NCBI GenBank assembly: GCA_012840855.1
Contig: DUVX01000071.1
Coordinates: 1 to 51,097 of the forward strand
Source of the DNA: Bacillota bacterium
GTDB lineage: Bacteria; Bacillota; Dethiobacteria; DTU022
Length of the DNA: 51,097 nucleotides
Direction of reading: 5' to 3'
Part shown: positions 1 through 8,525 of the stretch, one piece after another
How the letters are laid out: the number at the start of each line of letters is the position of its first letter
Numbering within the stretch: position 1 is the stretch's first letter
Made by a program: the position numbers and the translations under genes
Notes under the pieces: model-generated
What the model saw: the letters and a program-made list of their open reading frames with translations, nothing else
Database searches by the model: none
What the model was told of the DNA's origin: nothing

Positions 1-76
1 AATGCTTTTCCGCAGCATCTTGAATCTGGATCCTGTCGGGTGAGGCGGCCGGATCGGCTAAAAGTGGGGTAATGTT

Positions 77-460
77 TTAGGGATGACTGTCTTTAATGGT
101 AGACAATCTGTAATTAAAAGGAATTAGAATGTGGTTTAGGACTACTGGCAAGCAAGACCCAGCGGTATTTGAAAAATGTTTTCTGGAATGAGGAAATTTA
201 CCCGCTAGGTATTGACACAGTGTGACGCCCTCCTCTTTTGCGATCGCATTTAACTTTGTGTAGAGTTGTGATACACCCCAATACCATACGCCCTCTTCCC
301 TTTGCAATAGCGTAATGAGAGCGCTTATGACAGGCTGGGTGAGGATAACCTCTTCGTTTGCCCTGTCTAAGTTAGTCGTGTAGGCGCTTGCGAATTCATC
401 TGGCTTTATCTTAAGGGCACTGGTTATTGCATAGCCCCATGTGGATCGTACCCCCTTTGA
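77..460 (-). pseudogene. C-terminal remnant of a D5/DUF3631-like mobile-element primase-helicase (tentative), 5' side cut by IS3 end
   Basis: Minus ORF contains WGYAITSALKIKPDEFASAYTTNLDRANEEVILTQPVISALITLLQREEGVWYWGVSQLYTKLNAIAKEEG, resembling the tail of mobile-element ATPase/primase proteins. Homology with the IS3 left end begins at ~461. Confidence 0.35.
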
Positions 461-720
461 TGGACAGTAGAAACATATGGTAAACTGGACATCAGAAAGG
501 GAAAAAGGAAATGGCAAAGCGGTATAGTGCAGAATTTAAACTTGAGGCAGTACGGAGGATCAAAAGGACAGGTGAAGCGGTATCGAAGGTGGCTACTGAC
601 CTGGGTGTTAATGAGAATACCATGTATGGCTGGGTCAAGCGATATCGGGATAAACCAGTGGTGCCTTTTCCTGGTAGCGGGAGATTAAGCCCAGAGGATG
701 AGCGACTTAGGAAGCTTGAG
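461..720 (+). mobile_element. IS3-family remnant: left end plus truncated orfA (HTH) starting at 511
   Basis: MAKRYSAEFKLEAVRRIKRTGEAVSKVATDLGVNENTMYGWVKRYRD...SPEDERLRKLER is a typical IS3 OrfA N-terminus. Identity ends at ~720, where the ORF runs antisense into an integrase fragment; no OrfB follows. Confidence 0.8.
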
Positions 721-860
721 CGGGATTTCCCTGTGTTTTTGTCCCTTTCCGATGACGGTCAGCTGCATGGTGAGGAAGTCCACGTCTCTCAGGCGGATTT
801 TCACCAACTCTGACACCCTGACGCCGGTGTAGAGCAACAGGTACACGATCAGCCGATCCT
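721..860 (-). pseudogene. Tyrosine recombinase/integrase internal fragment
   Basis: Reverse-strand translation DRLIVYLLLYTGVRVSELVKIRLRDVDFLTMQLTVIGKGQKHREIP carries the box I Arg motif (TGVRVSEL) and GKGxKxREIP of XerC/D-type recombinases. It is truncated at both ends. Confidence 0.85.
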
Positions 861-862
861 AG

Positions 863-1062
863 TGTTTTTTGCAAGTACTATTTCCCGGTTTTTGCAAACA
901 ACCTTTACAGGAACACACCCAGGGATTTTTACGTGTAGTTTTTCATTAAAGAATTCTTGATCCGGTAACTTTGCCCGTCAAAAACCAGCAAGTAACTGTG
1001 GTGAAGAAGGCAGTCGATCATTGCCGCTGTCATCTGCTCCTTATAGAAGATTTTCACCCCCT
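863..1062 (-). mobile_element. IS21-family right end with istB 3' fragment (stop at 929)
   Basis: Reverse translation VKIFYKEQMTAAMIDCLLHHSYLLVFDGQSYRIKNSLMKNYT* matches IstB C-termini. Terminal TGTTTTTTGCAAG plus directly repeated TTTTTGCAA (866-874, 889-897) resemble IS21 end repeats. Confidence 0.75.
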
Positions 1063-1091
1063 TGCCTTTCGCAAGGTGTTGCGAAAAAATA

Positions 1092-1120
1092 TTGTCAGAA
1101 AATACACATCATGCTATGAT
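1092..1120 (+). promoter_or_regulatory. Promoter of XRE-hsdRMS operon
   Basis: TTGTCA (1092-1097), 17-bp spacer, TATGAT (1115-1120); palindrome CATCAT-GCT-ATGATG (1107-1121) overlaps the -10. Confidence 0.6.
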
Positions 1121-1153
1121 GTAACATGAAATACAGTATCCAAGGGGGGCACG

Positions 1154-1378
1154 ATGGCTGTTTCCTATAACAGGCTTTGGAAACTGCTTATTGATAAAAA
1201 AATGAGCAAGGCCGATCTACGCAAAGCTTCAGGCGTTTCTCCAAACACGATGACGAAAATGCGCCGGGATGAGCCGGTGATGCTAGGGGTTCTGGATAAA
1301 ATCTGTGCTACCCTTGGTTGTAATTACGGAGATATCATGGACTATGTTTCGGATGAGGAAAGGGGTGTCAATCCTTGA
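1154..1378 (+). CDS. XRE/Cro-type HTH regulator, upstream of hsdR
   Basis: LIDKKMSKADLRKASGVSPNTMTKMRRDEPVMLGVLDKICATLGCNYGDIMDYV; overlaps the hsdR start by 4 bp. Confidence 0.85.
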   Translation: MAVSYNRLWKLLIDKKMSKADLRKASGVSPNTMTKMRRDEPVMLGVLDKICATLGCNYGDIMDYVSDEERGVNP

Positions 1379-3708
1379 TCAACAAAAAACAGATGACCGA
1401 GGAAGATATCAAGCTCCGTTACATCACTCCGGCGATTACAGCAAAATGGGATGTCGAATTCATTACCATGGAAACCAAGATCACAGATGGCAAAATAAAC
1501 CTCAAGGGCAATCTCGTTAATCGTGAAAAACCGAAGAAAGCCGACTATATCCTTTACCTTAATGCTAATAATCCCATCGCTGTTGTAGAGGCAAAGAACA
1601 ACAAGCACACTGTATCTTCCGGTTTACAGCAGGCCATGACTTACGCACAGATGCTCGATGTGCCTTTCGCCTACAGTTCCAACGGTGACGCCTTTTATGA
1701 GCATGATTTTTTAACTGGACGGGAACGTGAGATCCCCCTTTCCGGGTTCCCCCCTTCTGATGAGTTAATAAACCGCTATCATACAGCCAAGGGATTGACC
1801 GAAAGAGAAAAACGTGTCATCGCCCAGCCTTACTACACCAGTCAAAATACTCATGCTCCCCGTTATTACCAGCAGAATGCGGTTAATCGGACAGTAGACG
1901 CAATCGCCAGGGGTCAGCAGCGTATCCTGCTCGCCATGGCTACAGGCACCGGAAAGACCTATGTTGCTTTTCAAATAGTCTACCGTTTGCTTAAAAGTGG
2001 TATGAAGAAAAAGGTGCTGTACCTCGCTGATCGCAATGTGCTTGTTGACCAATCTATCCAGCAGGATTTTGCTCCCCTTGAAAACACAATCCACAAGATC
2101 AATTTTGCCAAGGATGATCCCACCACCATCACTTCCTACGAAATCTATTTTTCGCTCTACCAGCAATTAACGGATCGCGATGAGCAGTATGAAGAGGGCG
2201 AGGAAGAAACTGTCGGCCGCCTTGCCACGCTATTTAAGAAAAACTTCTTTGATCTTATTATTGTGGATGAGTGCCACCGGGGTTCAGCAAAAATGGACAG
2301 CACCTGGCGTAAAATTCTCGATTATTTTTCATCGGCTACACAGATCGGGATGACCGCAACGCCCAAGGAAACAAAGTATGTTTCCAACGTCGATTATTTT
2401 GGAGAACCGATTTATACATATAGCCTTCGTGAGGGTATCGATGACGGGTTTCTGGCACCATTCAAGGTAATTAATGTCCGCACCAATATTGGCGAAGGCT
2501 GGAGACCCTACAAGGGCCAGCTTGACAAATACGGCAATGAAATAGAAGATCGCGTCTATGCCAACAGCGATTATGATTACAACATCATCATCGAAGATCG
2601 CCGATATGAGGTGGCCCGGGAGATTACGGAATATTTGAAGAGCGTGGGCCGCATGGATAAGACCATCGTTTTCTGTGCAACCGAGGAACACGCCGAGGGT
2701 ATGAGGATTGCACTCACAAACCTGAACGCCGATATGGTGCGGGAGCATCCCGATTATGTGGTGCGCATAACCGGCAGCGATGAATACGGCAGGAGCAAGA
2801 TCGGTTATTTTCTTTCTGTTTCTGCTCAATTCCCAGTCATCGCTACTACATCCAAGCTGCTCTCCACCGGTGTGGACTGCAAGATGGTCAAGCTGATTGT
2901 CCTGGACCAGATGATCAACTCCATGACTGAATTCAAGCAGATCATCGGCCGCGGCACCCGGATCCGGGAACGAGAAGGAAAAACGCATTTTATGATTATG
3001 GATTTTCGCAATGTTACACGCCTCTTTGCTGATCCGGATTGGGATGGTCCCATTGAGCAGGTCGAAGATTACGGCAACGGCGGCACCGGTTTCGGTGAAC
3101 CTGGTCCTGTAACGCCTCCCGGTACTGAACCAAAGGAAATACTTGTTGTCTCCGAGGATGGTTGCACTGTTGAAGTAATCGGCAAGATCGTTTCAATATA
3201 TGACAGCGACGGGAAACTGCTGCGGCAGGAAAGCATTGTGGACTATACCAGGACCAATATTTTGGACGAATATGCTTCGTTGGATAATTTCATCCGTCAA
3301 TGGACTGCCGAGGAGAAAAAAGAAACCATCAAGGATTTGCTTTGGGAACAAGGCATCGATCTTGAGAGTATGAAAGCAGATCAGGATATGTCTGATGTGG
3401 ACGATTTTGATTTCATATGCCATGTTGCTTTTAATCAAAAACCGCTTACCCGCCGGGAGCGGGCCGAAAATGTCAAAAAGCGTGATTTCTTGAGCAAGTA
3501 CAAAGGTGCTGCCCGGGAAGTCCTGGAAGCCCTTCTGGACAGGTATATGAACACCGGTATTTATGAAATCGGCAAGACCGAACTACTAAAACTGGCCCCC
3601 TTTCAGAAATTTGGTAAGCCGGCAAGGATTGCGCAGCATTTCGGAGGGAAAGAAGAATATCTACAGGCAGTCAAAGAACTAGCAGAAGAACTATACAAGG
3701 TGGGGTAA
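1375..3708 (+). CDS. hsdR: Type I restriction endonuclease subunit R
   Basis: N-terminal nuclease region (KADYILYLNANNPIAVVEAK), Walker A ATGTGKT, DECHRG box, helicase motif IIGRGTR. Confidence 0.95.
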   Translation: MINKKQMTEEDIKLRYITPAITAKWDVEFITMETKITDGKINLKGNLVNREKPKKADYILYLNANNPIAVVEAKNNKHTVSSGLQQAMTYAQMLDVPFAYSSNGDAFYEHDFLTGREREIPLSGFPPSDELINRYHTAKGLTEREKRVIAQPYYTSQNTHAPRYYQQNAVNRTVDAIARGQQRILLAMATGTGKTYVAFQIVYRLLKSGMKKKVLYLADRNVLVDQSIQQDFAPLENTIHKINFAKDDPTTITSYEIYFSLYQQLTDRDEQYEEGEEETVGRLATLFKKNFFDLIIVDECHRGSAKMDSTWRKILDYFSSATQIGMTATPKETKYVSNVDYFGEPIYTYSLREGIDDGFLAPFKVINVRTNIGEGWRPYKGQLDKYGNEIEDRVYANSDYDYNIIIEDRRYEVAREITEYLKSVGRMDKTIVFCATEEHAEGMRIALTNLNADMVREHPDYVVRITGSDEYGRSKIGYFLSVSAQFPVIATTSKLLSTGVDCKMVKLIVLDQMINSMTEFKQIIGRGTRIREREGKTHFMIMDFRNVTRLFADPDWDGPIEQVEDYGNGGTGFGEPGPVTPPGTEPKEILVVSEDGCTVEVIGKIVSIYDSDGKLLRQESIVDYTRTNILDEYASLDNFIRQWTAEEKKETIKDLLWEQGIDLESMKADQDMSDVDDFDFICHVAFNQKPLTRRERAENVKKRDFLSKYKGAAREVLEALLDRYMNTGIYEIGKTELLKLAPFQKFGKPARIAQHFGGKEEYLQAVKELAEELYKVG

Positions 3709-3712
3709 TATC

Positions 3713-5188
3713 TTGAGCTTATCAAATTTTGTTAAAAGGTTACGGGATATTATGCGCAATGATGCCGGCATCAATGGCGATGCCCAGCGCCTCGAACAGA
3801 TCGCCTGGTTGCTGTTTTTGAAGGTTTATGATGCCAGGGAGCAGGATTGGGATATGGATGAGGAAAATTATGAATCCATCATCCCTGCAGAGTGCCGCTG
3901 GAGCAAATGGGCTGTGGATGACAAAAGCGGGAACGCTATGACCGGCGATACCCTTCTGGACTTTGTAAATAACACTCTTTTTCCAACGCTAAAAGGGCTC
4001 AGTGTCGCACCCGATACCCCGATCAAGAAATCCATAGTCAAGACAACCTTTGAAGATGCCAACAACTACATGAAGGACGGTGTTCTGCTTCGGCAGGTTA
4101 TCAACATCATCGATGAACTGGATTTAGGTGACTACGAGGAAAGCCATGCTTTCGGCGAAATCTATGAATCGCTACTGCGGGAGCTGCAAAGTGCCGGTTC
4201 TGCCGGTGAATTTTATACGCCTCGCGCCGTTACAGAATTCATGGCCAAGATGATTCAGCCGAAAATTGGCGAGCGGATGGCTGATTTCGCCTGTGGCACC
4301 GGTGGTTTTATCACCAGCTGGCTTAAAGAGCTGTCTCCACAGATCCAGACTACCGCCGATCAGATCGAGTATGACAATTCCATCTACGGCATCGAGAAAA
4401 AGCAGTTCCCCTACATACTCTGCATTACGAATATGCTGCTTCACGGTATTGATCTGCCAAGAATTTATCATGACAACTCTTTGCTGCGCGATGTGCTGGA
4501 CTATACAGAAGAAGATCAATTCGATGTTGTACTGATGAATCCGCCCTATGGCGGCAGCGAAAAGGCGGATGTCAAGAATCATTTTCCCGCAGATCTTGCC
4601 AGCAGTGAAACAGCAGATCTATTCATGTCCGTTATTATGTACCGTCTAAAAGAAAATGGTAGAGCAGCCGTGATCTTGCCCGACGGATTCTTATTTGGAA
4701 CCGACAATGCGAAGGTGTCCATCAAAAAGAAACTACTTACGGAATTCAACCTTCACACCATTATCCGTATGCCAAACAGCGTATTTTCGCCCTATACCTC
4801 TATCACCACGAATATTCTATTTTTTGATCGTACAGATCCCACCACGGAAACCTGGTATTATCGCCTGGATATGCCGGAGGGCTACAAGAATTTTTCCAAG
4901 ACGAGGCCCATGAGGTTGGAGCATTTTACTCCGGTGATGGCCTGGTGGAACAACCGGGAGGAAATAAACATTGAGGGTTTTGACAAGGCGAGGAAATATA
5001 CCGCGGAGGAACTCTCTGGGGAGCTGGGTTATAATCTTGATCAGTGTGGCTATCCTCACGAGGAAGAGGTCATCCTTGATCCCCTGGATCTGATTCATCA
5101 GTATGAAGAAAAACGGGCCTCCCTAAATGCAAAGATTGATCGTGTGCTGGCTGAGATTACCGCCATCCTTGGGGGTGCGGCGGAGTGA
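3713..5188 (+). CDS. hsdM: Type I modification methyltransferase subunit M
   Basis: GEFYTPRAVTEFMAKMI, DFACGTGGF, NPPYGG motifs; TTG start just after hsdR. Confidence 0.95.
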   Translation: MSLSNFVKRLRDIMRNDAGINGDAQRLEQIAWLLFLKVYDAREQDWDMDEENYESIIPAECRWSKWAVDDKSGNAMTGDTLLDFVNNTLFPTLKGLSVAPDTPIKKSIVKTTFEDANNYMKDGVLLRQVINIIDELDLGDYEESHAFGEIYESLLRELQSAGSAGEFYTPRAVTEFMAKMIQPKIGERMADFACGTGGFITSWLKELSPQIQTTADQIEYDNSIYGIEKKQFPYILCITNMLLHGIDLPRIYHDNSLLRDVLDYTEEDQFDVVLMNPPYGGSEKADVKNHFPADLASSETADLFMSVIMYRLKENGRAAVILPDGFLFGTDNAKVSIKKKLLTEFNLHTIIRMPNSVFSPYTSITTNILFFDRTDPTTETWYYRLDMPEGYKNFSKTRPMRLEHFTPVMAWWNNREEINIEGFDKARKYTAEELSGELGYNLDQCGYPHEEEVILDPLDLIHQYEEKRASLNAKIDRVLAEITAILGGAAE

Positions 5189-6621
5189 CCCCGGAGGAGC
5201 TGAAAAATAGCATCTTGCAATTGGCTATACAGGGCAAATTGGTGGAGCAGCGTACGGAGGAGGGGACCGCGGAGGAACTGTATCAACAGATACTGGCGGA
5301 AAAACAGCAGCTGATTAAAGAGGGGAAGATAAGAAAGCAGAAGCCGTTGCCGGAAATAACGGAAGATGAAACTCCATTTGAAATACCGAAGGGTTGGGAA
5401 TGGGTAAGACTGGGGGATATATTTATCAATATAACCTTGGGAGGGGCTAAACCAAAGAATTTCTCAAATAAAAAGACTGATGAGTTCAACATTCCCTTAA
5501 TAGCCAACGGGATCAAAAATAATGGTATAGTAGGTTATACTTCAAAAGCATTGATTAAAGAAGAGGCCTTATTAGTATACGGTAGGGGTAGTAATGTTGG
5601 CAAGGTAAATATTATTAATTTTCCTTTCACCCCCATAGTTAATAATATTGTTTTAGAATTCAGTAACAAAACATGCCTTTCATTTCTATATTATGTATTT
5701 TTATTGATGCCCGAAAAAAGCACTGGTAGCGCCATGCCTCAACTTACTAAAGGTGTCACTGTAAACAAGATGATTCCTCTCCCCCCTCTAACCGAACAAA
5801 AGCGCATCGTGGCCAAAATCGAGGAGCTGCTGCCCTATATTGGCCGCTATGAACAGGCTTGGAATGAATTAGAGGAACTCAATAAAAAGTTTCCCGATGA
5901 CCTGCAAAAATCCATCCTGCAGTTGGCCATTCAGGGCAAACTGGTAGAGCAACGGCCGGAGGAAGGAACTGCCGAGGAACTGCATCAGCAAATACAGGCT
6001 GAAAAGAAGCGATTGATTAAAGAAGGGAAGATTAAGAAAGGAAAACCGCTGCCGGAAATAACGGAAGATGAGATTCCCTTTGATATACCGGAGAGTTGGA
6101 AGTGGGCATCTGTTGGGGACACTTGTACAAACATACAATATGGGACATCGCAAAAATCTTTGAAGTCAGGTAAGACCGCTGTGCTTCGAATGGGGAATAT
6201 TCAGGATGGTAAGGTAGACTACGGTGACTTGCTGTATTCATCCGACGTTAGCGATATAAATAAGTACATTCTATTGCCTGGCGATTTGCTGTTTAACAGA
6301 ACAAATAGCAAGGAACTTGTTGGCAAAACAGCAATCTACAAGGGAGATAAACCCGCCATATTTGCGGGCTATCTTATCCGTATCACACCGGTACTGCTAG
6401 ATAGCGACTACCTCAATTATGTAATGCAATCACAGTTTTACTGGACTTACTGTCAGACTGTGCGCAGTGATGCTATAGGGCAATCAAATATAAATGCAGA
6501 AAAGCTTAAGGGATTTTTCTTTCCACTCCCCCCTCTTGCCGAACAGAAGCGCATCGTTGCCAAAATTGAAGAACTGTTGCCCCTGTGTGAAAAATTGAAA
6601 TGGGATGGCCAAGCGACGTAA
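5185..6621 (+). CDS. hsdS: Type I specificity subunit S
   Basis: Two TRD halves separated by duplicated conserved regions (LPPLTEQKRIVAKIEELLP / LPPLAEQKRIVAKIEELLP); 4-bp overlap with hsdM. Confidence 0.93.
   Translation: MTPEELKNSILQLAIQGKLVEQRTEEGTAEELYQQILAEKQQLIKEGKIRKQKPLPEITEDETPFEIPKGWEWVRLGDIFINITLGGAKPKNFSNKKTDEFNIPLIANGIKNNGIVGYTSKALIKEEALLVYGRGSNVGKVNIINFPFTPIVNNIVLEFSNKTCLSFLYYVFLLMPEKSTGSAMPQLTKGVTVNKMIPLPPLTEQKRIVAKIEELLPYIGRYEQAWNELEELNKKFPDDLQKSILQLAIQGKLVEQRPEEGTAEELHQQIQAEKKRLIKEGKIKKGKPLPEITEDEIPFDIPESWKWASVGDTCTNIQYGTSQKSLKSGKTAVLRMGNIQDGKVDYGDLLYSSDVSDINKYILLPGDLLFNRTNSKELVGKTAIYKGDKPAIFAGYLIRITPVLLDSDYLNYVMQSQFYWTYCQTVRSDAIGQSNINAEKLKGFFFPLPPLAEQKRIVAKIEELLPLCEKLKWDGQAT
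5191..5423 (+). repeat. HsdS internal conserved-region repeat copy 1
   Basis: Encodes KNSILQLAIQGKLVEQRTEEGTAEELYQQILAEKQQLIKEGKIRKQKPLPEITEDETPFEIPKGWEWVRLGD. Confidence 0.8.
5898..6120 (+). repeat. HsdS internal conserved-region repeat copy 2
   Basis: Encodes QKSILQLAIQGKLVEQRPEEGTAEELHQQIQAEKKRLIKEGKIKKGKPLPEITEDEIPFDIPESWKWASVGD; includes exact ccggaaataacggaagatga shared with copy 1. Confidence 0.8.
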
Positions 6622-6732
6622 TACAGCAGCATGCTTAAACTGCTGAGAGCATAAGCGTTTTGCGGTTGCGGATAACTGCTATGAAAGGCCGCCCAATATT
6701 GTGATGAAATAAAGGATGGTAGCCACAGGCTT

Positions 6733-7611
6733 ATGGAAAAGTCTTTGTTTCCCAAGAGCATTAGATTGTTTTTGATTGATGGCCTGCCCAACGGCCGGGT
6801 TTTTGCAGAGTTGTCCAATTGGACCGGGAAAGTCTATAAACTGCCCCGGACCATGGTAGTCCAAAGCGAAGACCGAGTTGATCTGGCTGGTACCGGGGTA
6901 TATTTGCTATTTGGCAAGGATCCCGATGATGACAGCAGGGACATGGTTTATATTGGCGAGTCGGAAGAAGTGTACAAGCGTTTGCGCTCCCACCTTGAGG
7001 AAAAAGAGTTCTGGAATTATGCCGTGGTTATCATCAGCAAGGACGATAATTTAAACAAAGCTCACCTAAAATATTTAGAATCGAAGATGTATGACCGGGC
7101 CAGTGAGGTCAAACGTTATCAGATAAATAATGTTAACAGACCCACATGTTCGGCTATTTCAGAGCCGGATGTTGCCGAGATGGAGGAATTCTTCAGCAAC
7201 ATGGTCCTTTTGGTTTCTACACTTGGTTTCAAGGTCTTCGATAAAATGAAGCAGACACCCTCTGAAGCAAGAGATGAGATAATATTTCATCTTTCATCTG
7301 CACGCGGTGCCAATGCCAGGGGACAACAAACAACAGAGGGGTTTGTTGTCTATCAAGGATCTGCTGCGGCAAAAGACGTGGTAGATTCTTTTAAAGGGGT
7401 CCGGTTTCGGGGGACTTATAACCTCCGCTTGAAATTAATGGATGATGAAGTGATCAAAAAAGAACGGGAAGAATTGATCTTTACTCAAGATTACCTGTTC
7501 AGCAGTCCTTCTGCTGCTGCCATGGTCATTCTCGGTAGAAGTGCCAATGGCCGGACAGAATGGAAAACGAGCGAGGGGAAAATGTTAAAAGACGTTGAAA
7601 AGGATGAGTAG
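6733..7611 (+). CDS. GIY-YIG nuclease-family protein with C-terminal DUF4357-like domain
   Basis: GVYLLFGKDPDDDSRDMVYIGESEEVYKRLRSH...FWNYAVVII...LNKAHLKYLESKMYD; C-terminal region ARGANARGQQTTEGFVVYQGS. Confidence 0.8.
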   Translation: MEKSLFPKSIRLFLIDGLPNGRVFAELSNWTGKVYKLPRTMVVQSEDRVDLAGTGVYLLFGKDPDDDSRDMVYIGESEEVYKRLRSHLEEKEFWNYAVVIISKDDNLNKAHLKYLESKMYDRASEVKRYQINNVNRPTCSAISEPDVAEMEEFFSNMVLLVSTLGFKVFDKMKQTPSEARDEIIFHLSSARGANARGQQTTEGFVVYQGSAAAKDVVDSFKGVRFRGTYNLRLKLMDDEVIKKEREELIFTQDYLFSSPSAAAMVILGRSANGRTEWKTSEGKMLKDVEKDE

Positions 7612-7900
7612 TACGCTTTAAGTTATTATTAAATTGAATTTGGTTGCATTTGCGGCGGTTTTGGGGATAGATAAAAGTGCCGCTATGGTTTGCCACTCGG
7701 ATAGAGGTGTCTTTTCACGTTATATAGGAAATTAAGTTAAATAGTCGTGCAAGTTAGTCGCCGAACAGTCGCCGTAACAGCCGAAACTACCTGCAACTCG
7801 CTGCAGTTCTTTGAAATCGTTATGACTATGCTTCCGCTGTAAAGTCATAAAAGCGAAGCACAATTGCCCCCTGTTGAAACTGGCGGCAGTACGCTCAGCG

Positions 7901-7964
7901 CTACTCGAAATCGAGTAGGGGGTGATGAGCCTCCTCGGGGGTTCGAATCCCCCTCTCTCCGCCA
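7901..7964 (+). other. 3' half of a tRNA-Ser(CGA)-like gene (anticodon loop to CCA), putative integration att site
   Basis: CTACTCGAAATCGAGTAG, variable arm GGGGGTGATGAGCCTCC, T-arm GGGGGTTCGAATCCCCC, acceptor 3' strand CTCTCTCCGCCA; no matching GGAGAG 5' half upstream. Confidence 0.8.
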
Positions 7965-7973
7965 TTTCGAGAT

Positions 7974-8003
7974 AGCCCGCCGTTAGCGTGGGCTTTATTT
8001 TTT
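7974..8003 (+). terminator. Rho-independent-like terminator after tRNA remnant
   Basis: AGCCCGC...GCGTGGGCT hairpin followed by TTTATTTTTTT. Confidence 0.6.
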
Positions 8004-8183
8004 TGTACGGTTCAGCAACACTCAGAAAATATTTGCTCTTTGTTTCCCATTGTGGTAAGGTACCTATTGGTGTTGAAAAGACGGGTCAACTTAAACAATT
8101 TTGAGCGATTTTAAGTGCAAAAAAGGGGTTTAACGTTGGTTCCGCTTTTTGATTCAAATTAACTTTAAGGAGATCTGTGAAAC

Positions 8184-8381
8184 ATGCAAGGTAAGGTAAA
8201 ATGGTTTAACCCGGAAAAAGGCTATGGCTTTATTGAAACCGAGGAAGGCGGAGATGTTTTTGTCCACTTTTCCGCTATCCAGACCGAGGGTTTCAAAACC
8301 CTGGAGGAAGGCCAGGAAGTGACCTTTGACGTAGTCGAAGGGGACCGGGGGAAACAGGCGGAGAACGTTGTACCTCTGTAA
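8184..8381 (+). CDS. csp: Cold-shock protein
   Basis: [35 protein letters not shown] with RNP motifs; long 5' leader. Confidence 0.96.
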   Translation: MQGKVKWFNPEKGYGFIETEEGGDVFVHFSAIQTEGFKTLEEGQEVTFDVVEGDRGKQAENVVPL

Positions 8382-8408
8382 ACCAAACTAGCGAAAGAAA
8401 GAAAGCGA

Positions 8409-8440
8409 AGAGGCATTTCCTGTTTTTTAGGAATGCCTCT
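8409..8440 (+). terminator. Terminator after csp
   Basis: AGAGGCATTTCCT / AGGAATGCCTCT hairpin. Confidence 0.65.
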
Positions 8441-8525
8441 TACTTATGCAAGCAAACCCGGTTTGTGGATAAAATATAGACAATTAAGGGAAAACAGCAC
8501 AGAGCGGAAAGGTTATTAATAGACA

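Noticed and set aside
7732-7965. 77-aa minus ORF beginning MAERGGFEPP
   Set aside because: Classic spurious ORF antisense to a tRNA-Ser 3' end; the plus-strand tRNA remnant explains it.
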